64,000 nt of DNA from Chiayiivirga sp. (GTDB lineage: Bacteria; Pseudomonadota; Gammaproteobacteria; Xanthomonadales; Xanthomonadaceae), in the NCBI GenBank assembly GCA_022647565.1, contig JALCLA010000001.1, positions 1,178,001 through 1,242,000 of the forward strand. The letters run 5' to 3'. Positions 19,149 to 31,524 of this stretch are shown here, piece by piece. The stretch's first letter is position 1, and every line of letters begins with the position of its first letter. The notes below the pieces were generated by a model, which was not told where the DNA came from, searched no databases, and worked only from the letters and a program-made list of their open reading frames with translations. Position numbers and translations under genes: made by a program.

Positions 19149-21617
19149 ATGAAGCATCTCTTGCTGACAGTGGGAATGATCGCGGCAGTCGCCCTCCCGG
19201 CGCACGCCCAGTACCAGACACCGCCCGAGCCCCTGTTGTCGGTGTTGCGTGCACCGCTCACGCCCACGCCGACGCTGGATCCCAGCGGCAGGACCTTGCT
19301 GCTGGTGCAGCAAGCCCCCTTCCCGTCGATCGCGCGCGTGGCCGAACCCTATGTGAAGCTGGCGGGTGTGCGGGTCGAAACGCGCACCCACACGCGACAC
19401 GACATGGCGAGCGGCTACGGTATCCGCACCTGCCTCGACGGATTCGCCCTGCTCGACATCAAGAGCGCCCGACAATCCCCGGTAAGCCTGCCCGCTGGTG
19501 CGTGCCCAAGCTGGCCGCGATGGTCGGCGGATGGCTCGCACTTCGCGTTCGGCAATACCACCGACCAGGGCGTGGAGTTGTGGATCGGCGAGTCGGCGAG
19601 CGGCAAGCTGCGTCGCATCGAGGGTGTGCGGCTGAACACCATCCTCGGCTCCGAACTGCAATGGCTCGGCGCGCGGCAAGCGTTGATGGTGAAGTTGATT
19701 CCCGCCGATCTCGGCGCGGCCCCGGCCAAGTCCGCCGTTCCTCCGGGCCCGGAAATCAAGGAGTCGGTGGCCGGCGCCGGGGAGAGCAGCACCTATGAAG
19801 CCCGCGACACCCTGTCCAGCGCCGAAGATGAAGCCTTGTTCGACCACTACGCGACTTCGCAGCTGGCCGTGGTCGAACTGCGCGACGATACGGTGCGCCG
19901 GGTGGGGCAAGCTGGCGTGCATGCCGAGGTGGCTGTCGCTCCCGACGGTCGCCATGTCCGTGTCGAGACCCTGAAACGACCGTACTCCTACGTCACGACC
20001 TGGGAGCGCTTTGCGCACGAGGTGGCGGTGATCGACCTGGAGCACGACCACCGCTATCTGATCGCCGACTTGCCGGTGGCCGACAGCGTGCCGGTGCGCG
20101 GCGTGCCGGAAGGCCCGCGCGATTTCGCCTGGCGTGCCAATGAGCCTGCCACCCTGATCTTTGCGGAAGCGCTGGACGCCGGCGACTGGAAGAACACGGT
20201 GCCGGCGCGTGATCGCATCCTGCAATGGCGCGCGCGCTTTCGCGGCAAGCCCACGGAAATTGCGCGCACGGTGCAGCGCTTCGGCGGCCTGTCCTGGCTG
20301 GAGGGTGGCAAGCAAGCCGTGCTGAGCGAGTACGACATCAACCGGCGCTGGTATCGCAGCGTGCTGGTGGATGCCGCGAAGCCGGAGCGGCAGATCCGCG
20401 TGCTCTGGGACCTGTCGATGGACGATCGCTACGGGAATCCAGGCAGCCCGCTCTGGAAGTCGTTGCCGAACGGTTACTCGGTGGTGCGGCAGGAGGGCAA
20501 CTCGATCTTCCTGAGCGGGTCGGGCGCGACGCCAGGCGGTGACCGTCCCTTCCTCGATCGCTTCGATCTGGGCACCGGCAAGAGTGAACGCCTGTTTCGC
20601 AGCAGCGCCGATGCGCTGGAGAGCATGGTCGATTTCGCCGGGGACACGCGCCACTTCTACACCTGGCACCAGTCGCCCAGGGATGTGCCGAACCTGCACC
20701 TGCGCACGCTCGGGCCGCGCCTGGCGCAGGTCGAGAAGGGCGAGGCCGGCTACGCTTCCGAGCGCAGCGAGGTCACGCGCTTTCCCGATCCCACGCCGCT
20801 GGTACGGGAAGTCCGGAAGAAACTCGTCACCTACCGCCGGCGTGACGGGGTGGAGCTCTCGTTCACGCTCTACACTCCGCCTGGCTACAAGCAAGGCGAA
20901 CGCCTGCCGGCCATCCTGTATGCCTATCCGGCCGACTACGCCGACGCGTCGATGGCGGGGCAGGTGCGTGGTTCGGAGAACACGTTCACTCGCCTCAGCA
21001 ACTACCGCACCCTGCTGCTCGCCGGCTACGCGATCATCGACAACGCGTCATTCCCGATCGTTGGCGATCCGAAGAATGCCTACGACACCTATCTTGAGCA
21101 GTTGGTCGACGATGCCATGGCGGCCGTCGACAAGGCGGTGGAGCTGGGCGTGGTCGACCGGGAACGCATCGGCGTGACTGGCCACAGCCACGGCGCCCTG
21201 ATGACCGCGAACCTGCTGGCGCACACCGACCTGTTCCGTGCCGGCGTGGCTTCCAGCGGCGGCTACAACAAGACGCTCACTCCCTTTGGATTCCAGAACG
21301 AACGACGCTCGTACTGGAAGGCGCCGCAGGTGTACGACCAGGCCTCCAGCTTCTTCCATGCCGACAAGATCGACGAGCCGATCCTGATCGTGCACGGCAG
21401 CGACGACGCCAATCCCGGCACCGAAGTCACGCAGTCGCCACGCCTGTTCCAGGCGGTGCGCGGCAATGGCGGGACCGCGCGCCTGGTGATGTTGCCGTTC
21501 GAGCCGCACTGGTACACCGCGCGCGAATCGAACGAGCACTTCGTCGCGGAAATGCTCGCCTGGTTCGACAAATACGTGAAGAATGCCGCGCCGAGGACAG
21601 CGACGCCGGCCAACTAG
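19149..21617 (+). CDS. Exported S9-family (prolyl oligopeptidase-like) serine peptidase
   Basis: 822 aa with a signal peptide ([17 protein letters not shown]). The N-terminal two thirds is beta-propeller-like, and the C-terminal alpha/beta hydrolase domain begins near residue 570 ([18 protein letters not shown]). The catalytic triad is visible: Ser680 in GHSHGA, Asp752 or Asp753 in HGSDDANPG, and His787 in EPHWY. It probably degrades peptides in the periplasm or outside the cell. It sits alone between the mdh terminator and prpB, and lies upstream of a propionate-catabolism gene only by position. Confidence 0.9.
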   Translation: MKHLLLTVGMIAAVALPAHAQYQTPPEPLLSVLRAPLTPTPTLDPSGRTLLLVQQAPFPSIARVAEPYVKLAGVRVETRTHTRHDMASGYGIRTCLDGFALLDIKSARQSPVSLPAGACPSWPRWSADGSHFAFGNTTDQGVELWIGESASGKLRRIEGVRLNTILGSELQWLGARQALMVKLIPADLGAAPAKSAVPPGPEIKESVAGAGESSTYEARDTLSSAEDEALFDHYATSQLAVVELRDDTVRRVGQAGVHAEVAVAPDGRHVRVETLKRPYSYVTTWERFAHEVAVIDLEHDHRYLIADLPVADSVPVRGVPEGPRDFAWRANEPATLIFAEALDAGDWKNTVPARDRILQWRARFRGKPTEIARTVQRFGGLSWLEGGKQAVLSEYDINRRWYRSVLVDAAKPERQIRVLWDLSMDDRYGNPGSPLWKSLPNGYSVVRQEGNSIFLSGSGATPGGDRPFLDRFDLGTGKSERLFRSSADALESMVDFAGDTRHFYTWHQSPRDVPNLHLRTLGPRLAQVEKGEAGYASERSEVTRFPDPTPLVREVRKKLVTYRRRDGVELSFTLYTPPGYKQGERLPAILYAYPADYADASMAGQVRGSENTFTRLSNYRTLLLAGYAIIDNASFPIVGDPKNAYDTYLEQLVDDAMAAVDKAVELGVVDRERIGVTGHSHGALMTANLLAHTDLFRAGVASSGGYNKTLTPFGFQNERRSYWKAPQVYDQASSFFHADKIDEPILIVHGSDDANPGTEVTQSPRLFQAVRGNGGTARLVMLPFEPHWYTARESNEHFVAEMLAWFDKYVKNAAPRTATPAN

Positions 21618-21667
21618 CGGATCCGGCCAAACTGCGAACATTGCACGAACACACCCGAGACCCACGC

Positions 21668-22558
21668 ATGAATCGACAAGCCTCTGCTGGCGCGCGTTTC
21701 CGCGCCGCCGTTTCCGAAGAATCCCCGCTGCAGGTGATGGGCGCGATCACGGCCTACGCCGGCCTCATGGCCAAGCGCACCGGCTACAAGGCGCTGTATC
21801 TGTCCGGCGGCGGCGTGGCGGCGAACTCGCTGGGCATGCCCGACCTTGGCATCAGCACCATGGAGGACGTGCTCACCGACGCGCGCCGCATCGTCGATGC
21901 CACGGCCATGCCCTTGCTGGTGGACATCGACACCGGCTGGGGCGGGGCCTTCAACATCGGCCGCGCCATCCGCAACTTCGAGCGCATCGGCGTGGCCGCG
22001 GTGCACATGGAGGACCAGGTCGGCCAGAAGCGCTGCGGACACCGCCCCGGCAAGGAGGTGGTGACGAAGGAGGAAATGGTGGACCGGGTGAAGGCCGCGG
22101 TGGATGCCAGGACCGACGCCGGCTTCGTGCTGATGGCGCGTACCGACGCTGCGGCGGTGGAAGGCATCGATTCTGCGATCGAGCGCGCCGTGGCCTATGT
22201 CGAGGCCGGTGCCGACATGATCTTCCCGGAGGCGATGAAGACGCTCGACGATTACCGCAAGTTCAAGGCCGCGGTGAAGGTGCCGATCCTCGCCAACCTC
22301 ACCGAGTTCGGCTCGACTCCGTTCTTCACTACCGACGAGTTGCGCAGCGCCGGCGTCGACATCGCGCTGTACTGCTGCGGTGCGTATCGCGCGATGAACA
22401 AGGCCGCGTTGAATTTCTACGAAACCGTGCGACGCGAAGGCACGCAGAAGAACCTCATCGACCAATTGCAATCGCGCGCCGATCTCTACGATTTTCTCGG
22501 CTACCACGCCTACGAGGACAAGCTCGACCAGTTGTTCGCGGGCGGCAAGGGCAAGTAA
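21668..22558 (+). CDS. prpB: Methylisocitrate lyase
   Basis: Cleaves 2-methylisocitrate to pyruvate and succinate, the last step of the methylcitrate cycle for propionyl-CoA disposal. The 296-residue protein shows [27 protein letters not shown], the catalytic KRCGHR loop and [16 protein letters not shown], which together distinguish PrpB from isocitrate lyase. ATG 21668 gives [11 protein letters not shown]; an ATG at 21641 is in frame but not conserved. Confidence 0.95.
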   Translation: MNRQASAGARFRAAVSEESPLQVMGAITAYAGLMAKRTGYKALYLSGGGVAANSLGMPDLGISTMEDVLTDARRIVDATAMPLLVDIDTGWGGAFNIGRAIRNFERIGVAAVHMEDQVGQKRCGHRPGKEVVTKEEMVDRVKAAVDARTDAGFVLMARTDAAAVEGIDSAIERAVAYVEAGADMIFPEAMKTLDDYRKFKAAVKVPILANLTEFGSTPFFTTDELRSAGVDIALYCCGAYRAMNKAALNFYETVRREGTQKNLIDQLQSRADLYDFLGYHAYEDKLDQLFAGGKGK

Positions 22559-22573
22559 GCCGCGCCCGCCACC

Positions 22574-23803
22574 GTGCTCAACGCGCTCTGGCTGGCGTTC
22601 TTCCTCGTCGCCGCGGTTGCGGGCATCGCGCGCTGGCTGGTCGGCGGCGAGGAACAGGTTTTCGCAGCCATGGTCGCGGCCCTGTTCGACATGGCCAGGC
22701 TCTCGGTCGAGGTGATGGTGTTGCTGTTCGGCACCCTCACCTTGTGGCTGGGCTTGCTGCGCATCGGTGAGCGCGCGGGTCTGGTGGATGCGCTCGGCCG
22801 CTGGCTCGCGCCTCTGTTTGCAAGGCTCATGCCCGAAGTGCCGCGCGGACATCCGGCGCTCGGATTGGTGACGCTGAATCTTTCCGCCAATGCACTCGGA
22901 CTCGACAACGCCGCCACGCCCATCGGCCTCAAGGCCATGCGCGAGTTGCAAACGCTCAATCCGACCCCTGATACCGCGACCAACGCGCAGATCCTGTTCC
23001 TGGTCTTGAACAGCGCCGGGCTCACCTTGTTGCCGGTGAGCATCTTCATGTATCGCCTGCAACAAGGTGCGGCCGACCCCGCCCTGGTATTCCTGCCGAT
23101 CCTGTTCACCACCATGGCCTCGGTGCTCTCGGCCTTGCTCGCCGTCGCCCTGGTGCAGCGCTTGCGCCTGCACGATCCGGTGGTGCTCGCGTGGTTGATT
23201 GGCGCGGGTTTGGTGGTCGGTGGACTGATCGCCGTGCTCGCCGGCATGAGCGCAGCGGCGATCGGCGCGTTCTCGTCCCTGCTTGGCAATCTGGTGATGT
23301 TGGGCGTGATCCTTGCCTTTCTCATCGGCGGCGCGGTGCGGCGCGTGCCGGTGTACGAGGCCTTCATCGAGGGCGGCAAGCAAGGCTTCGAAGTGGCGCG
23401 CGACCTGCTGCCGTATCTGGTCGCGATGCTGTGCGCGATCGGCGTCCTGCGCGCCTCGGGCGCGCTCGATGCCTTGCTCGAAGGCATCCGCTGGATCGTG
23501 GGCGTGGTGGGCCTGGATGCACGTTTCGTCGACGCCCTGCCCACGGCCTTGGCCAAGCCGTTCTCCGGCAGTGCCGCGCGCGCGCTGCTGATCGAAACCA
23601 TGCAGAACCACGGCGTCGACAGTTTCCCGGCCTTGCTCGCGGCAACGGTCCAGGGCGGCACCGAGACGACGTTCTATGTGCTGGCGGTCTACTTCGGCGC
23701 CGTGGGCATCAAGCGCGTACGCCATGCGGTGGGCTGCGCCCTGATTGCCGACGCTGTCGGCATCGCAGTGGCCATCGCGGTCGGCTACGTGTTCTTCGGC
23801 TGA
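22574..23803 (+). CDS. Nucleoside-recognition (gate) domain membrane protein, SpmA-SpmB-like fusion
   Basis: 409 aa, about ten hydrophobic segments. It contains two gate-domain units. The N-terminal one (about 45-115) ends LNLSANALGLDNAATPIGLKAM, as in spore maturation protein SpmA; the C-terminal one (about 265-400) includes LAKPFSGSAARALLIETM and VQGGTETTFYVLAVYFGAVGIKR, as in SpmB. The family is thought to move small molecules across membranes; the substrate is unknown and this organism is no spore former. It starts with GTG 15 bases after prpB, so it is probably co-transcribed and may serve propionate metabolism. Confidence 0.82.
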   Translation: MLNALWLAFFLVAAVAGIARWLVGGEEQVFAAMVAALFDMARLSVEVMVLLFGTLTLWLGLLRIGERAGLVDALGRWLAPLFARLMPEVPRGHPALGLVTLNLSANALGLDNAATPIGLKAMRELQTLNPTPDTATNAQILFLVLNSAGLTLLPVSIFMYRLQQGAADPALVFLPILFTTMASVLSALLAVALVQRLRLHDPVVLAWLIGAGLVVGGLIAVLAGMSAAAIGAFSSLLGNLVMLGVILAFLIGGAVRRVPVYEAFIEGGKQGFEVARDLLPYLVAMLCAIGVLRASGALDALLEGIRWIVGVVGLDARFVDALPTALAKPFSGSAARALLIETMQNHGVDSFPALLAATVQGGTETTFYVLAVYFGAVGIKRVRHAVGCALIADAVGIAVAIAVGYVFFG

Positions 23804-23855
23804 ATGCGGTGGCCGGTCGGAAGACGCGGCGAGCCGCGCCTGCCGATGCAGGTCA

Positions 23856-24182
23856 TCAGTCGAACTGGAAGTTGATGACGACGTCGTCCTGGCAGAAATC
23901 CACCCAGTCCGAGCCCAGCACGTCTCCGCCGCTGAAGGTGGCGCGGAATTGCCATTCGCAATCGCTGCCGTCGGTGCTCGAGTCCCAGACAAGTTCCACC
24001 GACTCCCCGGAAGGAATTCCGCCGCCGATGTTGAACGGCGCCCAGCTTTCGCCGTCCTCGGACACTTCGATTTTCACGATGCGCTGGTCGGCGTTGTTCT
24101 CGACCGTGAAGGTGTAGTCGGACGCGAGGGCGGGAAGCGAGAGCAGCCCGAAGGCGATGGCGGAAAAGACGATGCGATGCAT
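23856..24182 (-). CDS. Small secreted protein of unknown function
   Basis: 108 aa with a clear signal peptide ([21 protein letters not shown]) and a beta-rich mature part ([29 protein letters not shown]... ending in NFQFD) with two Cys that could pair. ATG 24182 has AGGGGG just upstream on the minus strand; a longer frame to 24365 lacks similarity. It lies between the gate-domain gene and prpC in opposite orientation, so it interrupts the prp genes. Function unknown. Confidence 0.75.
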   Translation of the reverse strand: MHRIVFSAIAFGLLSLPALASDYTFTVENNADQRIVKIEVSEDGESWAPFNIGGGIPSGESVELVWDSSTDGSDCEWQFRATFSGGDVLGSDWVDFCQDDVVINFQFD

Positions 24183-24379
24183 GTAACCCCCTGTGGATGG
24201 AAGCAACCACCATTCGCCCATCGGACGGCGGCGCGGCGCCCATGGTGCGCCGGCCGCGTCGCACAATCCAGCCCGACAATCGGGATCGCGGACGCCGCGC
24301 ACTGGACCAAGGTCGCAGGGACCTTCGCCGCGCCGCGGCGCTATCATTGGTGACTTTGCGAACACCGAGGAATCCAGCG

Positions 24380-25534
24380 ATGAGCGAAGCCGCTTCCGTC
24401 CTGCCCAAACCCAAGAAGTCCGTCGCCCTGTCGGGCACGGCTGCCGGCAACACCGCGCTGTGCACGGTCGGTCGCACCGGCAACGACCTGCACTATCGCG
24501 GCTATGACATCAAGGATCTGGCCACCGGTGCCACGTTCGAGGAGATTGCGCACCTGCTCGTGCATGGCACGCTGCCCACGAAGAACCAGTTGGCCGCGTA
24601 CTGCACCAAGCTCAAGCGCCTGCGCGGCCTGCCCGCGATCGTGCAGGACGCGCTGGAACTGGTTCCGGCCAACGCGCACCCGATGGATGTGATGCGTACC
24701 GGCTGCTCGGTTCTCGGCACGGTGCTTCCCGAGCGCGAAGGGCATCCGATGAGCGAGGCCAGGGATATCGCCGACCGGTTGATGGCGAGCTTCGGTTCGA
24801 TGCTGCTGTATTGGTGGCATTACACCCGCAACGGACGCCGCATCGATGTCGAGACCGACGACGACACGATCGCCGCGCACTTCCTCCACCTGCTGCATGG
24901 CGTGCCGGCGTCCGAGTCGCATGCGCGCGCGCTGGACCAGTCGCTGATCCTCTATGCGGAGCATGAATTCAACGCGTCCACCTTCACCGCGCGCGTGATC
25001 GCCGGCACCGGGTCGGACATGTATTCCTGCGTCACCGGCGCGATCGGCGCGTTGCGCGGGCCCAAGCATGGCGGCGCCAACGAAGTGGCGATGGACATCA
25101 TCAGCCGCTATGCCAGCGCCGGCGAAGCCGAGGCCGACATCCGGGCGCGGGTGGAGCGCAAGGAGATCGTGATCGGTTTCGGCCATCCGGTCTACACCAT
25201 CGCCGATCCGCGCAATCCGATCATCAAGGAGATCAGCCGCAAGCTCTGCAAGGAGGGCGGAAACCAGGTGCTGTTCGACGTATCGGAACGCATCGAAGCG
25301 CTGATGTGGGATATGAAGAAGATGTTCCCCAACCTCGACTGGTTCAGCGCGTCGAGCTACCACATGATGGGCGTGCCGACCGCGATGTTCACGCCGCTGT
25401 TCGTGATCGCGCGCACCTCGGGCTGGACCGCGCACGTGATGGAGCAGCGCGTCGACGGCAAGATCATCCGTCCCAGTGCCAACTACACCGGGCCGGAAGA
25501 CCGCGAGTTCGAGCCGCTTTCCGGGCGCGGCTGA
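24380..25534 (+). CDS. prpC: 2-methylcitrate synthase
   Basis: Condenses propionyl-CoA with oxaloacetate, the entry step of the methylcitrate cycle. The 384-residue protein is citrate-synthase-like: [22 protein letters not shown] [26 protein letters not shown] (catalytic His) and [16 protein letters not shown]. The length and the short N-terminus ([19 protein letters not shown]) favour PrpC over the larger gamma-proteobacterial GltA. ATG 24380 follows GAGGAATCC. A TATCAT box lies at 24342-24347. A terminator follows, so no acnD/prpD/prpF is attached here. Confidence 0.92.
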   Translation: MSEAASVLPKPKKSVALSGTAAGNTALCTVGRTGNDLHYRGYDIKDLATGATFEEIAHLLVHGTLPTKNQLAAYCTKLKRLRGLPAIVQDALELVPANAHPMDVMRTGCSVLGTVLPEREGHPMSEARDIADRLMASFGSMLLYWWHYTRNGRRIDVETDDDTIAAHFLHLLHGVPASESHARALDQSLILYAEHEFNASTFTARVIAGTGSDMYSCVTGAIGALRGPKHGGANEVAMDIISRYASAGEAEADIRARVERKEIVIGFGHPVYTIADPRNPIIKEISRKLCKEGGNQVLFDVSERIEALMWDMKKMFPNLDWFSASSYHMMGVPTAMFTPLFVIARTSGWTAHVMEQRVDGKIIRPSANYTGPEDREFEPLSGRG

Positions 25535-25551
25535 GCAGGGTTCAGGATGCA

Positions 25552-25584
25552 GCGAGGCCGCCGTGATGGCGGCCTCGCGCTTTT
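25552..25584 (+). terminator. Rho-independent terminator after prpC
   Basis: An 11-bp perfect stem (GCGAGGCCGCC / GGCGGCCTCGC) with loop GTGAT at 25552-25578, followed by GCTTTTC. It ends the prpC transcript before the convergent wall-hydrolase gene. Confidence 0.85.
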
Positions 25585-25605
25585 CGGGGCGACGCGTATC
25601 GCTGG

Positions 25606-26049
25606 CTAGAGTCGCGTCACCTTGTAGAAGGTGTGGTCGCCGATGGTGGCGACCGGCACGCCACGCGCCCAGTCGGGATTCGCGATGCCGAGTGCCACGA
25701 AGTGGTCGGCACCGGGCACGATCTGCTTGCGACGCGGGTAGGGCAGGCTCCAGTCGCTGCGCGACTGCAACGCCACTCCCACCGCGCGATTCCAGGCCTT
25801 CAGGTTGGCAAGGCGATAGTCGGGCGAGATCAGGGTTGGCGCGAACTGCTTGGGCGCCATCACCACCTCGCACAGGTTCTTGCCCCAGGTGCCCTTCTCC
25901 AGGCGTCGCAGTGCGACCTCCGCCACGGCGCGTTGGCCGAGTTGGGACTGATTGCGGGCTTCCAGGTAGACCGTGGTTGCCAGGCACAGTTGATCCGCCG
26001 CGGGTTGCGGCATCACGTTCGCCAGCCAGAGGATCCAGGCCAGTTTCAT
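25606..26049 (-). CDS. SleB-like cell wall hydrolase
   Basis: 147 aa of the Hydrolase_2/SleB family (spore-cortex-lytic-like glycosidases found in many non-sporulating proteobacteria). The catalytic region reads LCLATTVYLEARNQSQLGQRAVAEVALRR with the likely catalytic Glu in YLEAR, followed by the CEVVMAPKQFAP segment. The hydrophobic N-terminus (MKLAWILWLANVMPQPA) may be a short signal or anchor. ATG 26049 has AAGGAG on the minus strand. Likely acts on peptidoglycan; the exact bond cleaved is not known. Confidence 0.82.
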   Translation of the reverse strand: MKLAWILWLANVMPQPAADQLCLATTVYLEARNQSQLGQRAVAEVALRRLEKGTWGKNLCEVVMAPKQFAPTLISPDYRLANLKAWNRAVGVALQSRSDWSLPYPRRKQIVPGADHFVALGIANPDWARGVPVATIGDHTFYKVTRL

Positions 26050-26461
26050 GCGGACTCCTTCATCCGTTACTTCGGAGCCTGCTCCCGAGCGTTTTGTTCG
26101 CTCTCGCTCCCCCGAGCGGCCTCGGATCGATTCCGCGGTCGAACAGGGGACTGGGGAGATGGCGCCGACATGGCGTTGTCGGTGGTACGCCTGGCGCAAA
26201 CCGTCCTGGTTCTCACGGCGCCAGCCGCATCGCGGTTCCACGGCCGTTTCGGCGTGGCCCGCTGGTCGCGCGGCATCGGCTCGATGCTTGGCGCGGGTCG
26301 AATGGGGGCGGACACTACGGGCCGCTGCCCAAACCGGGGATGAACGCAGCACAGGGCTGCGTTCGGCTGTGACGCAGGCTAGGGCCGGGTTCTAGAGCAG
26401 TGAACCTAATCGATTCAATGGGTTGGGGTGAAAGCTCGAAACGGGCCCGGATCCGGGCCTG
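26050..26461. other. Gene-free 412-base region
   Basis: This stretch lies upstream of the wall-hydrolase gene and downstream of fadH, both on the minus strand. No conserved reading frame was found. A perfect 9-bp stem (GAACGCAGC / GCTGCGTTC, 26342-26364) without a T-run is present, and a palindrome at 26444-26459 probably belongs to the fadH terminator. The wall-hydrolase promoter is expected near 26060-26150, where the sequence is less GC-rich. Confidence 0.5.
26425..26460 (-). terminator. Possible terminator of fadH
   Basis: On the minus strand the palindrome GGCCCGGATCCGGGCC (26444-26459) begins two bases after the fadH stop and is followed by CGTTTCGAGCTTTC. The tail is only moderately T-rich. 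Confidence 0.5.
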
Positions 26462-28675
<2,214 letters not shown>

Positions 28676-28734
28676 TCAATACTCAGGGGAAAGACGAGTC
28701 TTTCTAGTTGGTTAGAGATACGTAGGAGATGACG

Positions 28735-29823
28735 ATGAACAAGAAACTCCTGTCCTGTGCCTTGCTCGGTGCGTTGGGCTTCGCTCAGGCAGCCGTGGCC
28801 CAGGAATACGACGATCGTTGGTACGTCAGCGGCGATTTCGGTGCCGTGATGTTCGATGACGCCCGCAACCTCGAGCGTCCCGCTTTCTATCGTATCGGCG
28901 TCGGCAAGTGGTTCGCGCCGAACTGGTCCTGGGAAGTCGACCTGAACACGACGAACCCGCATTTCGCCAACAATTTCAACAACAATCTGAATTGGAGCAT
29001 GTACGGCCTCGGTCTGACCGGTCGCCGTCACTTCAAGAGCGACGAGCGCAACTGGTGGCCGTTCATCTCGTTCGGCGTCGGCGCGCTGCGCCACGAGGAA
29101 GAGTTCTCGAACCGCGTCGGCGGGCGTCCGCTGGATCGCGAAGGTACCGAGCTTGAAGCACACGCCGGCATCGGCCTGCAGGCTGACATGGGTCGCGTCG
29201 ATTGGCGCCTCGAGCTGGGCGGCCGTTTCGATTTCGACGACCGCAGCCGTTTCGACGACAGTGGCTTCCTCGATTACATCGCCTCGGTGGGTGTGAACGT
29301 GGCCATCGGCCCGGAACCGACCGCGCCGGTTGCGCCGGTTGAACCGCCGGCACAGCCGCCGGTCGATTGCTCGACCCTCGATGACGACGGCGACGGCGTC
29401 AACAACTGCAACGACAAGTGCCCGAACAGCACCGCTGGCCAGACCATCGGCCCGGACGGCTGCCCGGTGCCGGTGACCATCGACCTGCGCGGCGTGAACT
29501 TCGACTTCGACAAGGACGCCCTGCGTCCGGACGCGGTCGCGATCCTGACCGAAGCCGTGTCGATCCTGACCCAGTACCCGGATCTGCGCGTCGAAGTCGC
29601 CGGCCACACCGACCTGTGCGGCAGCGATGACTACAACCAGGGCCTGTCGCAGCGCCGCGCCCAGGCGGTGTACGACTATCTGACCAGCAACGGCGTCGAT
29701 GCCGGCCGCCTGGTCGGTCCGAACGGATTCGGCGAGAGCCGTCCGCTCGAATCCACGCCGAACACCTTCCCGGCGTGCAAGTCGGAAACCAACCGCCGCA
29801 CGGAACTCAACGTCCAGAATTGA
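28735..29823 (+). CDS. OmpA-family outer membrane protein
   Basis: 362 aa. A signal peptide (MNKKLLSCALLGALGFAQAAVA) precedes an N-terminal eight-strand-type beta-barrel (about 23-195), a Pro/Ala-rich hinge (PTAPVAPVEPPAQPPV), a calcium-binding thrombospondin-3-like linker (DDDGDGVNNCNDKCPNS, about 216-232), and a C-terminal OmpA peptidoglycan-binding domain (about 246-362; FDFDKDALRPDAV, VEVAGHTD, NQGLSQRRAQAVYDYL, NRRTEL). It ties the outer membrane to peptidoglycan. AGGAG is spaced 6 bases before ATG 28735, so this start is preferred to ATG 28729. Confidence 0.93.
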   Translation: MNKKLLSCALLGALGFAQAAVAQEYDDRWYVSGDFGAVMFDDARNLERPAFYRIGVGKWFAPNWSWEVDLNTTNPHFANNFNNNLNWSMYGLGLTGRRHFKSDERNWWPFISFGVGALRHEEEFSNRVGGRPLDREGTELEAHAGIGLQADMGRVDWRLELGGRFDFDDRSRFDDSGFLDYIASVGVNVAIGPEPTAPVAPVEPPAQPPVDCSTLDDDGDGVNNCNDKCPNSTAGQTIGPDGCPVPVTIDLRGVNFDFDKDALRPDAVAILTEAVSILTQYPDLRVEVAGHTDLCGSDDYNQGLSQRRAQAVYDYLTSNGVDAGRLVGPNGFGESRPLESTPNTFPACKSETNRRTELNVQN

Positions 29824-29850
29824 TCGGGCGAACGGTTCCAACGCAACAAG

Positions 29851-29884
29851 GGAAGCCCGGCCTCGCGCCGGGCTTCCTGTTTTC
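29851..29884 (+). terminator. Rho-independent terminator after the OmpA gene
   Basis: An 11-bp perfect stem (GGAAGCCCGGC / GCCGGGCTTCC, loop CTCGC) at 29851-29877 is followed by TGTTTTCC, 27 bases after the stop. Confidence 0.85.
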
Positions 29885-29974
29885 CGCGACCTGATGCCGG
29901 ATTCTCTCTGCGTCGGTTGCTTGCGACCGGAGGCGTGCCTACACTCGCGCCCATCGCCTGCCGGAGTACCCGCG

Positions 29975-30430
29975 ATGCGCCTGCTTGGCCTCACCATGTA
30001 CAGCCTGCCGCTGCTGTGGCTGCCCCAGCTAGCTCATGCCAACACCTGCAATGCGGGCGCGGGCGTGCAACCGCTGCCCGTGCGCAGCGCCCTGGTGTCG
30101 CCGCTGGCGGCAGGCCTGGCGGGTCGTCCGGTGGCCTTTGCCTCGCAGCATGTGCTGTTGGCCGATAGCCGCGATGAGTCGCTGGCGCTGGATCTGGTCC
30201 TGCGTCGGCTGCAATTGGAAGCCTGCGTCAAGGACGAGTTCGCCAACTACAAGCCGCGCACGAAATTCGACAACACCCCGTGGCGCTTCCAGGCCAAGCC
30301 CGGCCAGAAGTTCACTGCGGCCGAGTTCGATGCCTGGATGAAGAGTCGCGGCGTGCGCGTTGCCAAGGGCAACGCGGCCGCGCCAGCCGTGATCGCGCCC
30401 GCCCCAACGGCAGCGACGGTCAAGGAATAG
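29975..30430 (+). CDS. Exported protein of unknown function
   Basis: 151 aa. The N-terminus (MRLLGLTMYSLPLLWLPQLAHA) is a signal peptide. The mature part is about 130 residues with two Cys, a helical middle (DESLALDLVLRRLQLEACVKDEFANYKPRT) and an Ala/Pro-rich C-terminus. I do not recognise the family. ATG 29975 has GGAG ten bases upstream; the longer frame from 29699 overlaps the OmpA gene and is rejected. Convergent with the lipid operon. Confidence 0.7.
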   Translation: MRLLGLTMYSLPLLWLPQLAHANTCNAGAGVQPLPVRSALVSPLAAGLAGRPVAFASQHVLLADSRDESLALDLVLRRLQLEACVKDEFANYKPRTKFDNTPWRFQAKPGQKFTAAEFDAWMKSRGVRVAKGNAAAPAVIAPAPTAATVKE

Positions 30431-30475
30431 CGCGCGCACTCGGGCGAGCGGTCCCGGGCGTCAAGGTCTGCAGGT

Positions 30476-31507
30476 TCAGCGCCGCGCAAAGCGGTAGTGC
30501 GCCACCAGCCACTCATTGCCGCCGTCGAACCCGAACAGTTCGGCACACGCCATCCAGAACATGCGCCAGCGCTGATGCCAGCGCCGGGCGTCGATTGCGC
30601 TGCCGTAGGCCGATTCGAGCACACGCAGCACTTCATCGCGATGGGCGTCGTGATTGGCCAGCCAGTGGTTCGAGGTCTTCTCGTAGTGCGTGCCCGATAG
30701 CCGCCATTGCTGTTGCAGGACGAGATCGTCCTGGAAGTGCAGCAGGGTGTTGGCCGCTGGCATCAGGCCGCCGGTGAAGAAATGGCGCCCCATCCAGTTG
30801 TCCTCGCCTTCGGTCTCGAACGGATACATCAGCTCGCGGTGGCAGAAAATGTGCACGAACAGGCGCGCGTCGGCTTCCATCCAGCCCGCGATGTTGCGCA
30901 GCAGTCCGGCATAGTTGCGCATGTGTTCGAACATCTCGACCGAAACCACGCGGTCGTAGCGGCCATCGAGCTTCAACCGGTTGACGTCGCAAGTGAGGAT
31001 GTCGACATTGCCAAGGCCGCGCGCCCGCGCTCGCGCCAGGATGTGCTCGCGTTGCCCGTGTGAATTCGACACGCCGGTGATGCGCGCGTTCGGGTAACGC
31101 TCGGCCATCCACAGGGTGAGCGAACCCCAGCCGCAACCCAGTTCCAGGATGCGTTGCCCATCGGCCAGTTCGGCGCGCTCGCCGTACAGCGCCAGCATCG
31201 CTTCTTCCGCCTGGTCCAGGGTTTCGTCGCCACGCGGGTAGTAGCAGCTCGAATACTTCAGGCGCTTGCCGAGGCACAGCTCGAAGAATCGCGCCGGCAC
31301 TTCGTAGTGCTGGCGGTTGGCGGCATCGGTTTCGATCGCCAGCGGGCTACGCCGCAGTTCGTCGAGGCGCCGCTGGAATCCTTGCCAGGCGGTGTCGGCA
31401 TCATGCGCGTGTTCCTCGCGCAGGCGCTGCGCGCAGAGGCGGCGGATGCCGAGGCGGGTGAGCGCATCGGGCACCAGGCCGCGCTCGCAGAGATCGATCA
31501 GGGACAT
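30476..31507 (-). CDS. Cyclopropane-fatty-acyl-phospholipid synthase-like methyltransferase
   Basis: 343 aa, a class I SAM-dependent methyltransferase of the CFA synthase family. Visible are HYEVPARFFELCLGKRLKYSSCYY (CFA-type acceptor region, about 67-90) and the SAM motif ILELGCGWGSLTLW (120-133), then VSVEMFEHMRNY. It lacks the long N-terminal domain of classical Cfa, so it may methylate a different lipid position. Last gene of the seven-gene minus-strand operon; its ATG (31507) is 17 bases after the DUF1295 stop. Homologues of this type include UfaM of furan fatty acid synthesis, but equivalence is not shown. Confidence 0.85.
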   Translation of the reverse strand: MSLIDLCERGLVPDALTRLGIRRLCAQRLREEHAHDADTAWQGFQRRLDELRRSPLAIETDAANRQHYEVPARFFELCLGKRLKYSSCYYPRGDETLDQAEEAMLALYGERAELADGQRILELGCGWGSLTLWMAERYPNARITGVSNSHGQREHILARARARGLGNVDILTCDVNRLKLDGRYDRVVSVEMFEHMRNYAGLLRNIAGWMEADARLFVHIFCHRELMYPFETEGEDNWMGRHFFTGGLMPAANTLLHFQDDLVLQQQWRLSGTHYEKTSNHWLANHDAHRDEVLRVLESAYGSAIDARRWHQRWRMFWMACAELFGFDGGNEWLVAHYRFARR

Positions 31508-31524
31508 GCGGGAACAGATTCCAC

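Noticed and set aside
21614..23992. Minus-strand open frame of 792 codons over prpB and the gate-domain gene
   Set aside because: Antisense shadow; the plus-strand genes have clear active-site motifs and membrane helices.
25633..26343. Plus-strand open frame upstream of the wall-hydrolase gene
   Set aside because: Mostly antisense to that gene, and the rest is Ala/Arg-rich without a start signal.
26342..26364. Perfect 9-bp hairpin as a terminator
   Set aside because: No T-run on either strand and no plus-strand gene ending nearby.
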